A stretch of DNA of 64,000 nucleotides. Origin: Sedimenticola hydrogenitrophicus. GTDB lineage: Bacteria; Pseudomonadota; Gammaproteobacteria; Chromatiales; Chromatiaceae. This document shows positions 26,758-35,390 of the stretch, piece by piece. The stretch covers positions 1 to 64,000 of the forward strand of contig NZ_JANIOA010000020.1 of NCBI RefSeq assembly GCF_025175675.1, given 5' to 3'. The notes below the pieces were generated by a model, which saw nothing but the letters and a program-made list of their open reading frames with translations, had not been told where the DNA came from and ran no database searches. The position numbers were made by a program, and so were the translations under genes. Each line of letters begins with the position of its first letter. The stretch's first letter is position 1.

Positions 26758-27196
26758 ATTTCAAGGCAATGGACGTTCCTGGCTACGCGCCATCAGCATC
26801 GGGATAGGGGTTTCCCTCCTTACCGCCATCATTATGGTGGCAGTGACAAGGGCGGGCCTGTCACCCTTCCCCCAGCCACCCTCGCAGGCCTTCGCCGAAA
26901 CCCTGTTGGGTCGAACGCTACCCCTGCCGGTGGGGCTGCTGTTCCATACCGCCTACGTGACCTTCTGGTCCGTGCTCTTCGTGCGTTTTTTCCCGCAACG
27001 CAATATCAAGACAGCCATGGCCCTCGCCGGCGCCTTGTGGCTGGTGATCCTGGCGGTGTTCTTTCCCATCGTCGGTTGGGGTTTCGCGGGGCTGCAGGTC
27101 AGCCCCAAGCTGATCGTGACTTCTTTCATCCCCCATCTGTTGTTCGGGCTTTTCCTGTGGGCACTGGATAGCTATCTGCCGCGCAAGGGCACCTGA
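26750..27196 (+). CDS. Unknown four-helix membrane protein coupled to the ArsR-type regulator
   Basis: A 148-residue protein from the ATG at 26750, which is preceded by AGAGGAGAGCAAA. Four hydrophobic segments are visible at about residues 13-33, 50-75, 85-108 and 122-140. I do not recognise the family. The 8-base overlap with the regulator implies cotranslation, so this is probably the regulated transporter or membrane partner. It lacks the length of ArsB/Acr3 or a cation-diffusion exporter. Confidence 0.6.
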   Translation: MTEFQGNGRSWLRAISIGIGVSLLTAIIMVAVTRAGLSPFPQPPSQAFAETLLGRTLPLPVGLLFHTAYVTFWSVLFVRFFPQRNIKTAMALAGALWLVILAVFFPIVGWGFAGLQVSPKLIVTSFIPHLLFGLFLWALDSYLPRKGT

Positions 27197-27264
27197 GCCC
27201 CCGAAACGCGTGGGAGATATTAGGCGATAACTGCCGATACGAAACCGCTTTATCCTAAGCTGAC

Positions 27265-30200
27265 TCAACGAAAATCCCGCGACGGAATATTCAGCCCACC
27301 CAGCCAGTCGCTGTGGTCCTCCAGCCTGTGGGCGATCAGGTGCACCACCTGCCCCTCGCGCTGCACCTGGCCGTTGACCATGAGTAACCGGGCGTTCAAC
27401 ACCACCTGACGAAACCGCTCCAGTGTCTTGGGCCAGATAACCAGGTTGACCTGGCCGCTCTCGTCCTCCAGGGTGGCGAACAGCACACCGCTGGCGGTGT
27501 GCGGTCGCTGGCGGCCGATCACCAGGCCGGCCGCACGCAGCCAGGTGCGATCCTGTGCTGCCTGCACCTCGGCCGCCGTGTGCACCCCGGCGCGACGCAG
27601 GCGGGTGCGCAGCAGTTGCAACGGATGTCGTCGCAGCGACAGGCCCAGGGCGTCATAATCGGCACACACCGCCTCCCCCAGTGTCGGTTCCGGCAGTGCG
27701 GCGCCCTGCTCTTCCGCCACGCCATCAAACAGCGGGGTCGGTGCTTCGATGCCGAGAACCTGCCACTGGGTCTGGTAGCGGTCACCACCCAGCCCCGCCA
27801 GGGCATCGGCGGCGGCCAGGGCCTGAAGATCGCGCGCGTTGAGTCGGGCACGCCGGGACAGGTCGCCGATATCGGTGAAATTCTTGTCCTGGCGTGTTTC
27901 CACAAGACGTGCCGCCCCGTTGTGCGACAGCTCATTGACCAGGCGCAGTCCCAGCCGCAGTTCCGGGCGGCCATTCCGGCCCCGCTCCAGTGAACTGTCC
28001 CAGTCGCTGTGGCACACGTCCACCGGGCGCACCCGCACGCCGTGGCGCCGGGCATCCTGGATCAGCTGCGCCGGGGCATAGAAGCCCATCGGCTGGCTGT
28101 TGAGCAGGCCACAGAAAAAGGCCGCCGGCTCATGGCATTTGAGCCAGGCCGAGGCGTAGGCCAGCAGGGCGAAGCTGGCGGCGTGGGATTCGGGAAAGCC
28201 GTACTCGCTGAAGCCCTTGGTTTGATTAAAGATACGTTCAGCAAACTCTTCGCTATAACCGCGCTGGTGCATGCCATCGAACAGTTTGCGCTGAAACACC
28301 TCGATGCCGCCGCGGCGGCGCCAGGCGGCCATGGCCCGGCGCAGGGCATCCGCCTCGCCGGCGGAGAAGCCGGCCGCCACCATGGCCAGCTCGATCGCCT
28401 GCTCCTGGAACAGGGGCACACCCAAGGTGCGCTCCAGCACCCCCCGCACTTCCGGACTGGGATACTCCACCGGTTCCAGCCCCTGGCGCCGCCGCAGATA
28501 GGGGTGCACCATGTCGCCCTGGATCGGCCCCGGGCGCACGATGGCCACCTCGATCACCAGGTCATAGAAACAGGCGGGGCGCAGCCGCGGCAGCATGGTC
28601 ATCTGAGCCCGGGATTCGATCTGGAACACGCCGACGGTATCGGCCCGGCTGATCAGGGCATAGGTGGCCGGGTCCTCGGCCGGGATATCCTGCATACGGA
28701 AGACCTCGCCCCGGTAGTCACTGATCAGGGCCAGGCTGCGGCGGATGGCACTGAGCATGCCCAGGGCCAGCACGTCGATCTTCAGCAGTCCCAGCGCCTG
28801 CAGATCATCCTTGTCCCACTGGATGACGGTGCGCTCGGGCATGGCGGCGTTTTCGATCGGCACCAGCCAGTCGAGCCGTTTGCGCGCGATGACAAAGCCC
28901 CCCACGTGCTGCGAGAGGTGGCGCGGAAAGCCGATCAGTTGCGCGGTCAGCGCCAGCAGCTGGCGCAGTTGCCGCTGTTCCGGATCGAACCCCAGCTCCC
29001 GGATGCGTTCGAGGTTCAGGCGGCGACCATCCCACCAGCTGTGGGTGGTGGCCAGGCGGTCCAGGGTGTCGGTGTCGAAGCCCAGGGCCTTGCCGGTCTC
29101 GCGCAGGGCGCTGCGGGTACGGTAGGTGATCACCGTGGCGGCCAGGGCGGCGCGGTGGCGGCCGTACTTCTCATAGAGATACTGGATCACCTCCTCGCGC
29201 CGCTGGTGTTCGAAGTCGACGTCGATATCGGGCGGTTCGTTGCGCTCCTTGGAGAGAAAGCGTTCGAACAGTGTCGACTGGCGCGCCGGGTCCACCTCGG
29301 TGATGCCGAGGGCGTAGCAGACCGCCGAGTTGGCCGCCGACCCCCGACCCTGACAGAGGATCTGCCGTCCGCGGGCAAAGTGCACGATGTCGTGCACGGT
29401 GAGAAAATAGGGCTCGTAGTGCAGTTCGCCGATCAGGTGTAATTCGTGCTCGATCTGCGCACGTACCTTGGGACTCACCCCGTCTGGCCAGCGCACCTGC
29501 ATGCCGGTCTCGGTCAGGGCACGCAGATGGGCCGCCGGGGTAAGGCCCGCCGGCACCAGTTCATCGGGATACTCGTAACGCAGCTCGTCCAGACTGAAAC
29601 GGCAGCGCTCGGCGATGGCACAGCTCTGCTGCAGCCACTCCCGGGGATAGATCCGCGCCAGGGTCTCCAGCGGCCGCAGGTGGCGTTCGGCATTGGCATG
29701 GAGCGCCCAACCGGCCCGCTCCAGCGTGGTACGGTGGCGGATGGCGGTCACCAGATCCTGCAGCGGCTGGCGTTCACGCCGGTGCATGTGCACATCGCCG
29801 GCGGCGACGATGGGCAGGCCGAAGTGTTCGGCCGCGACGCGGAGCGAGCGCAGTCGATGCTGCTCATCGCCCATCAGCAGCCGGTTGGCCTCCAGCCACA
29901 GGCGGCCGGCAAAGCGCTCCGTATAGCGGGCCAGCCGCTCCCTGTCATCCGGATCGTCGGGGTGCAACAGCGCCAGGCAGTCCGGCAGGTCATCCAGGTC
30001 ATCGAGGGAGAGCCGGTATTGCCCCTTATCGGCGGCGCGCCGGGCGCGGGTGATCAGGGCGCTCAGCCCGGCGTAGGCCTGGCGGTCGCTGGCCAGCAGC
30101 ACCAGCCGGTCCCCCTCCTCCGATAAAAACTCGCTACCGATGATCAGCGGCAGTGCACGCGCCTTGGCCTCCTCGTGGGCCCGCACCACACCGGCCAGGG

Positions 30201-30333
30201 AGCATTCGTCGGTCAGGGCCAGCGCCCGGTAGCCCAGTTCGGCGGCTTGGGCCACCAGCTCCTCCGGATGCGATGCTCCACGCAGAAAGGTGAAGTTGGA
30301 GAGGCAATGCAGCTCGGCATATTCAGCAGGCAT
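27265..30333 (-). CDS. dnaE2: Error-prone DNA polymerase DnaE2 (ImuC)
   Basis: A 1022-residue C-family polymerase from the ATG at 30333, which has GAGGTGA 5-10 bases upstream. The longer upstream frame is antisense to coding imuB and not real. The PHP domain starts AELHCLSNFTFLRGASHPEE. The catalytic aspartates lie in PDIDVDFEHQRREE. Helix-hairpin-helix and OB-fold (TASGVLFATLEDESGQVNLV) regions follow. The C-terminal IPSRDFR is typical. DnaE2 carries out translesion synthesis with ImuA and ImuB, whose genes directly precede it. Length and order match the ImuA-ImuB-DnaE2 mutasome. Confidence 0.95.
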   Translation of the reverse strand: MPAEYAELHCLSNFTFLRGASHPEELVAQAAELGYRALALTDECSLAGVVRAHEEAKARALPLIIGSEFLSEEGDRLVLLASDRQAYAGLSALITRARRAADKGQYRLSLDDLDDLPDCLALLHPDDPDDRERLARYTERFAGRLWLEANRLLMGDEQHRLRSLRVAAEHFGLPIVAAGDVHMHRRERQPLQDLVTAIRHRTTLERAGWALHANAERHLRPLETLARIYPREWLQQSCAIAERCRFSLDELRYEYPDELVPAGLTPAAHLRALTETGMQVRWPDGVSPKVRAQIEHELHLIGELHYEPYFLTVHDIVHFARGRQILCQGRGSAANSAVCYALGITEVDPARQSTLFERFLSKERNEPPDIDVDFEHQRREEVIQYLYEKYGRHRAALAATVITYRTRSALRETGKALGFDTDTLDRLATTHSWWDGRRLNLERIRELGFDPEQRQLRQLLALTAQLIGFPRHLSQHVGGFVIARKRLDWLVPIENAAMPERTVIQWDKDDLQALGLLKIDVLALGMLSAIRRSLALISDYRGEVFRMQDIPAEDPATYALISRADTVGVFQIESRAQMTMLPRLRPACFYDLVIEVAIVRPGPIQGDMVHPYLRRRQGLEPVEYPSPEVRGVLERTLGVPLFQEQAIELAMVAAGFSAGEADALRRAMAAWRRRGGIEVFQRKLFDGMHQRGYSEEFAERIFNQTKGFSEYGFPESHAASFALLAYASAWLKCHEPAAFFCGLLNSQPMGFYAPAQLIQDARRHGVRVRPVDVCHSDWDSSLERGRNGRPELRLGLRLVNELSHNGAARLVETRQDKNFTDIGDLSRRARLNARDLQALAAADALAGLGGDRYQTQWQVLGIEAPTPLFDGVAEEQGAALPEPTLGEAVCADYDALGLSLRRHPLQLLRTRLRRAGVHTAAEVQAAQDRTWLRAAGLVIGRQRPHTASGVLFATLEDESGQVNLVIWPKTLERFRQVVLNARLLMVNGQVQREGQVVHLIAHRLEDHSDWLGGLNIPSRDFR

Positions 30334-30343
30334 CCGGGTCACC

Positions 30344-31765
30344 TCAGCCAAAGCGGCCGTGCAGGTACCAGTCCCGCTCGTCGGCTTGGCGGAACAGCCA
30401 CAGCCGGGCGCCGTGGCTATCGGTAGCAATGAAGTAATCGCGCCGCACCCAGCGCCCCTGCCACCAGCCGCTCTCGATCCGCTCGGGTCCCTGTTCCAAT
30501 CGCAACGGCCCGTCGCGCCACGGCCCCTCCGGTCCCTGGCGTAACCGCTCCGGCGGGTCCAGCAGCCACAGCGGGCGCTGTCCCGGGGGTGCTCCGTCGG
30601 TCGAGTTCTCCAGGCTCCAGGCCGACTCGGGGCGATGATCGGCCACCACCCCCGGCCGCCGCACCGCCTCGCGGCCCAGGCGGGCCTGCAGGCGCTCCCA
30701 CAGGGCCTGCCCTTCCGCGCGTCCGGACGGCTGGCCAAACAGTCCCAGGTTGGCATGGCCGGCGGACTGGAACTCCACACTGGCCAGGCGCAGACTCAAC
30801 ACCGGTGCCTGCAGTGCCTCCCGCTCCAGGCGTTCACGCCAGAGTTCCAGCAGGTAGCCCGGATCACGCTGGGGTTCAAGCAGTTGCAGGGCGATATCGA
30901 CCGGGGGCAGGTCCGCATGCTCCAGGGTCAACATCAACCGGTCGATGGCGGCGTCGGCACCCAGCAGCGCCCCGCCCAGCTCCTGCAACAGGCGCCGCAG
31001 GCCAAACAGCAGCCCGCTGCAGTTATCGACCTCGGCCGGCAACTCCAGCCGCGCCGCGAAGCGATGCGGCGGCCGGAAACAGGGACGGGGGTCGGGGCTG
31101 TGGCCCAGGGCACGATCGAGCCGTTCGAGCCACTCCGCGCCGAAGCGCCGGCGCAGGCCTGCTCGCGGCAGACGCAGGCACTCTCCCAGGTGCTGCAGCC
31201 CCATGCGGCGCAGGGCCTGGCGCTGTTTGTCCGACAGCTCCAGGCAGTCGAGCGGGAGCGCGGCCAGGGCCGTGCGCAACTCCCACTCCCGGGTGATCAC
31301 CGGCGCCTGGGATAAGGCGCTGAGCCACCAGGCCGCCTGGGGATTGGGAGCGATCGCGCTGCGGGGTGCGTGGCCGAGCTGCTCACAACTGGTGATGACC
31401 TGCCTGTGCAACGCCGTCACCCCGCCGAACAGGCGCCGGCTGGCACCGATCTCCAGCAGCAGCCCCCGGGGCGACTGAACCACCACCTGGGAGGTGAACT
31501 GCATGGCCCAGTGGGCCAGGCGTTCCAGCCCTTCGGCCTCCCCCACCTCATCCCGGTCGACGATGGCAAGCTCCGGCACCAACAGCTGGGCCTGCTTCAT
31601 GCTCATGCCGCGGCGCACGCCAAGCCGACGGGCGGCCGGATCGGCATCGAACACCTGCTGACGATTGGCCTGCTGCTGACGAATCACCAGGGGTCCGGCG
31701 GGCACCTGAACAGCGGCGACCAACTCCAACGCAAGGTGTGGAAAACGCAGGGCCAACCAGAGCAT
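30344..31765 (-). CDS. imuB: Y-family polymerase-like protein ImuB
   Basis: A 473-residue protein from the ATG at 31765 (MLWLALRFPHLALEL), one base after the imuA stop. It has the Y-family layout: N-terminal palm, fingers, a thumb with helix-hairpin-helix (ALRRMGLQHLGECLRLP) and little finger. ImuB lacks the catalytic acidic residues and acts as the hub linking the clamp, ImuA and DnaE2; no intact DE-type catalytic pair is evident here. The tail includes RDYFIATDSHGARLWLFRQ, a common ImuB ending. The dnaE2 start follows 10 bases after its stop. Confidence 0.92.
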   Translation of the reverse strand: MLWLALRFPHLALELVAAVQVPAGPLVIRQQQANRQQVFDADPAARRLGVRRGMSMKQAQLLVPELAIVDRDEVGEAEGLERLAHWAMQFTSQVVVQSPRGLLLEIGASRRLFGGVTALHRQVITSCEQLGHAPRSAIAPNPQAAWWLSALSQAPVITREWELRTALAALPLDCLELSDKQRQALRRMGLQHLGECLRLPRAGLRRRFGAEWLERLDRALGHSPDPRPCFRPPHRFAARLELPAEVDNCSGLLFGLRRLLQELGGALLGADAAIDRLMLTLEHADLPPVDIALQLLEPQRDPGYLLELWRERLEREALQAPVLSLRLASVEFQSAGHANLGLFGQPSGRAEGQALWERLQARLGREAVRRPGVVADHRPESAWSLENSTDGAPPGQRPLWLLDPPERLRQGPEGPWRDGPLRLEQGPERIESGWWQGRWVRRDYFIATDSHGARLWLFRQADERDWYLHGRFG

Positions 31766-31766
31766 C

Positions 31767-32378
31767 TCACACCGCCAGGCAGGTGCCGGCACCGGGACGG
31801 CGCCCGCGGCACTTGAGCAGCTCCACCCCCAGCCCCCGGGCCTGGGGGCTCAGCAGCAGGCGCAAGGCCACCGGAGAACTCTGCGTGGCCGCCGCCCGGG
31901 GACGAAACAGAAAACCGGGGCACTCCCCCTGCTCCGCTGCCAGCTGCAGACGGCGCAACATCTTGGTGTTGAGGGCCCTGGGCCACAACAGCACGACACC
32001 GCAACTGCCGGAGCGCAGGCACTGCTCCGCCACCCAGGCGGCATCGCCCGGCTGGTCGGGAGCAACCCAGCGCATGCTCTCCAGGGCTATCCGCGCCTGG
32101 CGCAGCGCCGGGGCATAGGGAATATAGGGTGGCGAGATCCAGACCACCGGCTTCCCGGCCTGCCCCAGTTCAACCAGCAACGGGCGCAGCAGGCCCAGCT
32201 CGCCGATACCGTGATGATCGAGCAGCAGCTCGGTGAGCGCCGCCCCCGGCCAGCCGCCGCCGGACAGCAGTCCATCCAGCGCCGGATAGCCACTGGGCAG
32301 CGTCCTCGGCCGGTGGCCAAGGAGCAGTGTATCGCCACGCCAGACAGGGGCGCTTGAGAGGAGCTCTTCCAGGATCAT
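31767..32378 (-). CDS. imuA: ImuA, RecA-like translesion synthesis protein
   Basis: A 203-residue ImuA (SulA/RecA-like) protein. LPSGYPALDGLLSGGGWPGA near residue 27 resembles the RecA-core entry, and GVVLLWPRALNTKMLRRLQLAAE is conserved in the family. It lacks an intact Walker A motif. It is first in the imuA-imuB-dnaE2 operon. A promoter with a GTTC-N7-GTTC spacer operator lies about 91-119 bases upstream. Confidence 0.9.
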   Translation of the reverse strand: MILEELLSSAPVWRGDTLLLGHRPRTLPSGYPALDGLLSGGGWPGAALTELLLDHHGIGELGLLRPLLVELGQAGKPVVWISPPYIPYAPALRQARIALESMRWVAPDQPGDAAWVAEQCLRSGSCGVVLLWPRALNTKMLRRLQLAAEQGECPGFLFRPRAAATQSSPVALRLLLSPQARGLGVELLKCRGRRPGAGTCLAV

Positions 32379-32468
32379 CGTTCTCTAACCAAGAGGCAGC
32401 AGTGACAACAGCGACAGTGGGCCAATCCCTGCAATGAGGAATCGACCACTGCCGAATCTGTTGTTTAA

Positions 32469-32497
32469 AGGATAGAGAACATGTGGAGAACTTTCAA
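32469..32497 (-). promoter_or_regulatory. imuA-imuB-dnaE2 promoter with GTTC-N7-GTTC operator in the spacer
   Basis: Read on the minus strand: TTGAAA (32492-32497), a 17-base spacer that is exactly GTTCTCCACATGTTCTC, then TATCCT (32469-32474). The direct repeat GTTC-N7-GTTC fills the spacer (on the plus strand, GAAC at 32477-32480 and 32488-32491). This matches the alphaproteobacterial LexA box and is the expected place for a repressor operator. The palindromic E. coli-type CTGT-N8-ACAG box is not seen. Confidence 0.6.
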
Positions 32498-32595
32498 TGG
32501 GCCATTGAAGTAGGCACAGCACATCAACATCAGGATGCCCAGTATTTTTTGGATTTCAGGTTGTTTAACCACCAGATTCCGGCCGCAAAACCACC

Positions 32596-32631
32596 ATTCC
32601 GCCACCTCGAAGCACTAAGAGGTGGCGGAAT
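32596..32631 (-). terminator. Long hairpin downstream of the low-complexity membrane protein gene
   Basis: ATTCCGCCACCTC and GAGGTGGCGGAAT form a perfect 13-bp stem with a 10-base loop. On the minus strand it lies just after the gene ending at 32652 and is followed by a short T-containing stretch (GGTGGTTTTGC). It is probably that gene's terminator. Confidence 0.55.
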
Positions 32632-32651
32632 CGTGTGTGTGCCATGCCCCC

Positions 32652-34169
32652 TTATCTGGGCATTTGCGGATAGTGGTAGGGGTACCCCACGGCGGGTCCA
32701 TAGACGGGCGGGTGCGGCGGATAGGGCCAGTAATAAGGCATCATCGGCGGGTTGTAGCCCCAGGGATAGCCTGGTGTGACATAGCCGGGCTGGCGCGGAA
32801 TGGGGTAACGGGACCAGCCCATCCCCGGTTGCGGGCCACTCTGCGGATTGCCGGTCGCGGCCGGTCTGGTGCCAGGGGCGGCGGGGATCGGGTATCCCGT
32901 TCCCGGCCGATACGCCATCAGGCCGCCAGGCTGGGACAACATCGGTGATGCCACAGGCCGGTTGTCCGCGCTGGCCATTGCCGATTGCGGCTCCGTCTGC
33001 GCTGGAGTGTCCGTGGTATCGGTTGGCGCTACGGCTGCCTGCGTGCCTGTGCCGGTTTCCATCAACTCGGCCTCCCCTGCGGTCTGCGCGGGAGCAGTTG
33101 AGTCGGCCGAAGCTGCGGTGGCAGTTGGCTGTTCATGCGCTTCAATCATCGGCTGCGTGGAATCGCCGGCATTCGGCTGATCGGTGGCAAGTGTGGCGAT
33201 CTGCTGATCCGTCGCCTCCCCGGGGCCAGCCACCGCTGCTTCACCAACCCGACTCACCGGTGGCGTCGGATCGGACGCCAAGGCAGCTGCGGTGACCGGG
33301 GTGACGGCGGTCAGGTCACTGGTACCCTGCTCCCCGCTACCCGACGGCCCGGCCACGAGCCGAGCCGCTGGCGTCGGCTGATCTGGGACCGGGGTGACCG
33401 GAGCGGCGGGCTCCCCGGCGGCGTTTTCGGCGCTGGTGACCTGCCCTGGTTCGCCGGTGGCAACCGGGTTATTCGCCACGCCGTCAGCAACGCCTCCACC
33501 ATCGTCCGCTACATTGAATATGTAGAGCAGTCCGGCAACCACAACGATGACCAAGATGAATGATTTCTGCCAGAAGCCGAGGGCGGATCCCGTAGGCTTG
33601 GCCGGTGGCGGTGTCTGTTTTTCAGTTGAATCAGAAGGCATGAGTCCCATCTCCTCTAATCGTTTCTGAACATTCTCATTACGCTGTGGCGTCTCTTCCG
33701 GTGACGGTTCTGCCGCGTCGGACGTTGGCGCAGCCGTTTCAGTTTTAACTGTCGATTTCGCTGCGATATCTCCTGGCGGATTGGTTGGCACGGTCGTGAT
33801 GGCGGGTTCGGTTGCGGCATCTTCCACGGTGGCGGACTCCGCTGTGGCCGCCAGGTTCCCGGATGCCGGTACCTGCCCCGGTGCCACAACCGCTGCCGGG
33901 GTCTGAGTAGCCACCGCCTGCGCCACCACACCGGCCTTTTCCATACCGGTCGCGGCACGGCTCTTGCGCGCCGCCTTTTTCTTTGGTGCGGCCTTCTTCT
34001 TGACGCTGGTTTGCTTGGTGGCCGCTGCTTTGACTGCGGGTGCCTTTTTCCTTACGGTCTTTTTTTTGGCCTCCGTCTTGGCCTCTGTCTTAACAGGTGT
34101 CGAAGGCTTGTCTGTTGCCGTTTCCTCTGCCGCGTGTTGTGGTGCCTGATTGGTATCGTCCTCGGCCAT
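32652..34169 (-). CDS. Low-complexity single-pass membrane protein (Lys/Ala-rich, then Pro/Tyr-rich)
   Basis: A 505-residue protein without a recognised family. Residues 1-75 are rich in Lys and Ala with repeated KKKA/AKKK motifs, like histone H1-type tails. A short helical stretch reads NVQKRLEEMGLMPSD. One membrane segment follows (about residues 203-220, FWQKSFILVIVVVAGLLYIF). The next 200 residues are low-complexity Ala/Thr/Pro/Gly. The last 60 residues are rich in Pro, Tyr, Gly and Trp (YPWGYNPPMMPYYWPYPPHP). The layout suggests a cytoplasmic basic tail, a membrane anchor and a long disordered periplasmic arm. A hairpin follows the stop. Confidence 0.75.
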   Translation of the reverse strand: MAEDDTNQAPQHAAEETATDKPSTPVKTEAKTEAKKKTVRKKAPAVKAAATKQTSVKKKAAPKKKAARKSRAATGMEKAGVVAQAVATQTPAAVVAPGQVPASGNLAATAESATVEDAATEPAITTVPTNPPGDIAAKSTVKTETAAPTSDAAEPSPEETPQRNENVQKRLEEMGLMPSDSTEKQTPPPAKPTGSALGFWQKSFILVIVVVAGLLYIFNVADDGGGVADGVANNPVATGEPGQVTSAENAAGEPAAPVTPVPDQPTPAARLVAGPSGSGEQGTSDLTAVTPVTAAALASDPTPPVSRVGEAAVAGPGEATDQQIATLATDQPNAGDSTQPMIEAHEQPTATAASADSTAPAQTAGEAELMETGTGTQAAVAPTDTTDTPAQTEPQSAMASADNRPVASPMLSQPGGLMAYRPGTGYPIPAAPGTRPAATGNPQSGPQPGMGWSRYPIPRQPGYVTPGYPWGYNPPMMPYYWPYPPHPPVYGPAVGYPYHYPQMPR

Positions 34170-34500
34170 GGGTCCTACTCCTGAATTGTGCTTTTTCGTC
34201 CTGGCAGCCTAGCGTCTGCCGGGTTGGGATGCTATGTGCTGGATCAATCCTATCAGCCGCAAGCAGGCCTACCGGCATCGGATATCTTTATATAGCTATA
34301 GAGGGGCCTGATTATTCATCCTGTCCGGTTAGTGTTTATGGCGCACACGTATGAAACACCGTTGGGGTTCGCGGGCTCATCCCAGCGGTCTCAAGCGGAT
34401 AACCCGGTAATCTTGTTTGCGCTCATTCGCGGCTCAATTTTCTTGCCTACGGCTGAGTCGGATGGGTAATCAGGCAGAGGAATGACCGGGACCCGGGGAG
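34170..34500. other. Intergenic region upstream of the low-complexity protein
   Basis: About 330 bases between two minus-strand genes. I see an AT-rich segment around 34285-34320 (TATATAGCTATAG) but no convincing promoter, RNA or repeat. Confidence 0.4.
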
Positions 34501-35247
34501 CTACCGCCCGAGCTCACCCACCAGGGCTTCGATCAATGAGATGATCTGCTCCATGCCGCGGCCGATATGTCCCTCGATCTCCTTCATCGAGATCGGACCG
34601 TCCCCTCTGCCCGCCGCCCAGTTGGCTACTACGGCGCAGCAGGCATAGTCCAGTCCCAGTTCGCGCGCCAGCGCCGTTTCCGGCATCCCGGTCATGCCGA
34701 CCAGGGTGCAGCCATCCCGCTCCATGCGGTTGATCTCCATGGCGGTCTCCAGGCGTGGTCCCTGGGTGGCGCCGTATACGCCGCCGGCAACAACGGGGAC
34801 CTTCGCCGCCTTTGCCGCCTTCAGCAACCGCTGGCGGATTTTTTCACTGTAGGGATGGGTGAAGTCGATATGGGTAACCTGGCTGAGGTCATGCTCGAAG
34901 TAGGTGTGATCCCGGCCATGGGTATAGTCGATGATCTGCTCCGGTATGGCGATGACGCCGGGCGCCATTTCCGGACCGATTCCGCCCACGGCGGCGATGG
35001 CAACGATTCGCCTGGCCCCTATATGTTTCAGGGCCCAGATATTCGCACGATAGTTGACCTTGTGGGGCGGTATGGTGTGGGCCGTGCCATGGCGTGGCAA
35101 GAAGGCGACCTTGCGCTCTTTGAATGTGCCGTGGCTAATCGGTGCCGACGGCTCCCCATAGGGGGTGTGTATCACCTCGCGGCGGGTGATCTCAAGCTCC
35201 TCAAGCCGGCTGAATCCGGAACCGCCAATTATTGCCAGATCTGTCAC
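34501..35247 (-). CDS. S-methyl-5'-thioinosine phosphorylase (MTAP/PNP family)
   Basis: A 248-residue phosphorylase of the MTAP/PNP superfamily. Key segments are IIGGSGFSRLEEL (N-terminal phosphate loop), PRHGTAHTIPPHKVNYRANI, VYGATQGPRLETAMEI and the substrate-recognition stretch GMTGMPETALARELGL. This last form fits bacterial methylthioinosine phosphorylase, described in Pseudomonas aeruginosa, rather than MTA phosphorylase. It would salvage the methylthio group after deamination of methylthioadenosine. It lies downstream of a peroxiredoxin gene but is separated from it by a strong terminator. Confidence 0.85.
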   Translation of the reverse strand: MTDLAIIGGSGFSRLEELEITRREVIHTPYGEPSAPISHGTFKERKVAFLPRHGTAHTIPPHKVNYRANIWALKHIGARRIVAIAAVGGIGPEMAPGVIAIPEQIIDYTHGRDHTYFEHDLSQVTHIDFTHPYSEKIRQRLLKAAKAAKVPVVAGGVYGATQGPRLETAMEINRMERDGCTLVGMTGMPETALARELGLDYACCAVVANWAAGRGDGPISMKEIEGHIGRGMEQIISLIEALVGELGR

Positions 35248-35334
35248 TGCAACCTTCCTTTCATTAAGAGATTGGCCTCAATGCGGCATCGACCGCTCAG
35301 GTGACTTAGCATACCTTGCCTGCGGGCATACTCA

Positions 35335-35372
35335 ATAAAAAAAGCCGGTCACCACGGGTGGTAACCGGCTCT
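35335..35372 (-). terminator. Intrinsic terminator after the peroxiredoxin gene
   Basis: On the minus strand AGCCGGT, a one-base bulge pair and ACCAC pair with GTGGT and ACCGGCT, followed by TTTTTTTAT. The hairpin spans 35343-35370 and lies about 20 bases after the peroxiredoxin stop. Confidence 0.9.
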
Positions 35373-35390
35373 GTTCGGGTGCACGGCCTG

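Noticed and set aside
28009-29442. Long plus-strand frame of 477 codons opposite dnaE2
   Set aside because: It is antisense to the well-conserved polymerase, has biased composition and no recognisable domain.
30334-30780. N-terminal extension of the dnaE2 frame
   Set aside because: It lies over the 3' end of imuB in another frame, is Arg/Gly-rich without homology, and the ATG at 30333 has a good ribosome-binding site and the true PHP start.
32580-32651. Possible small RNA gene with the 13-bp hairpin
   Set aside because: The position just after a gene end makes a terminator the simpler reading; no promoter was seen.
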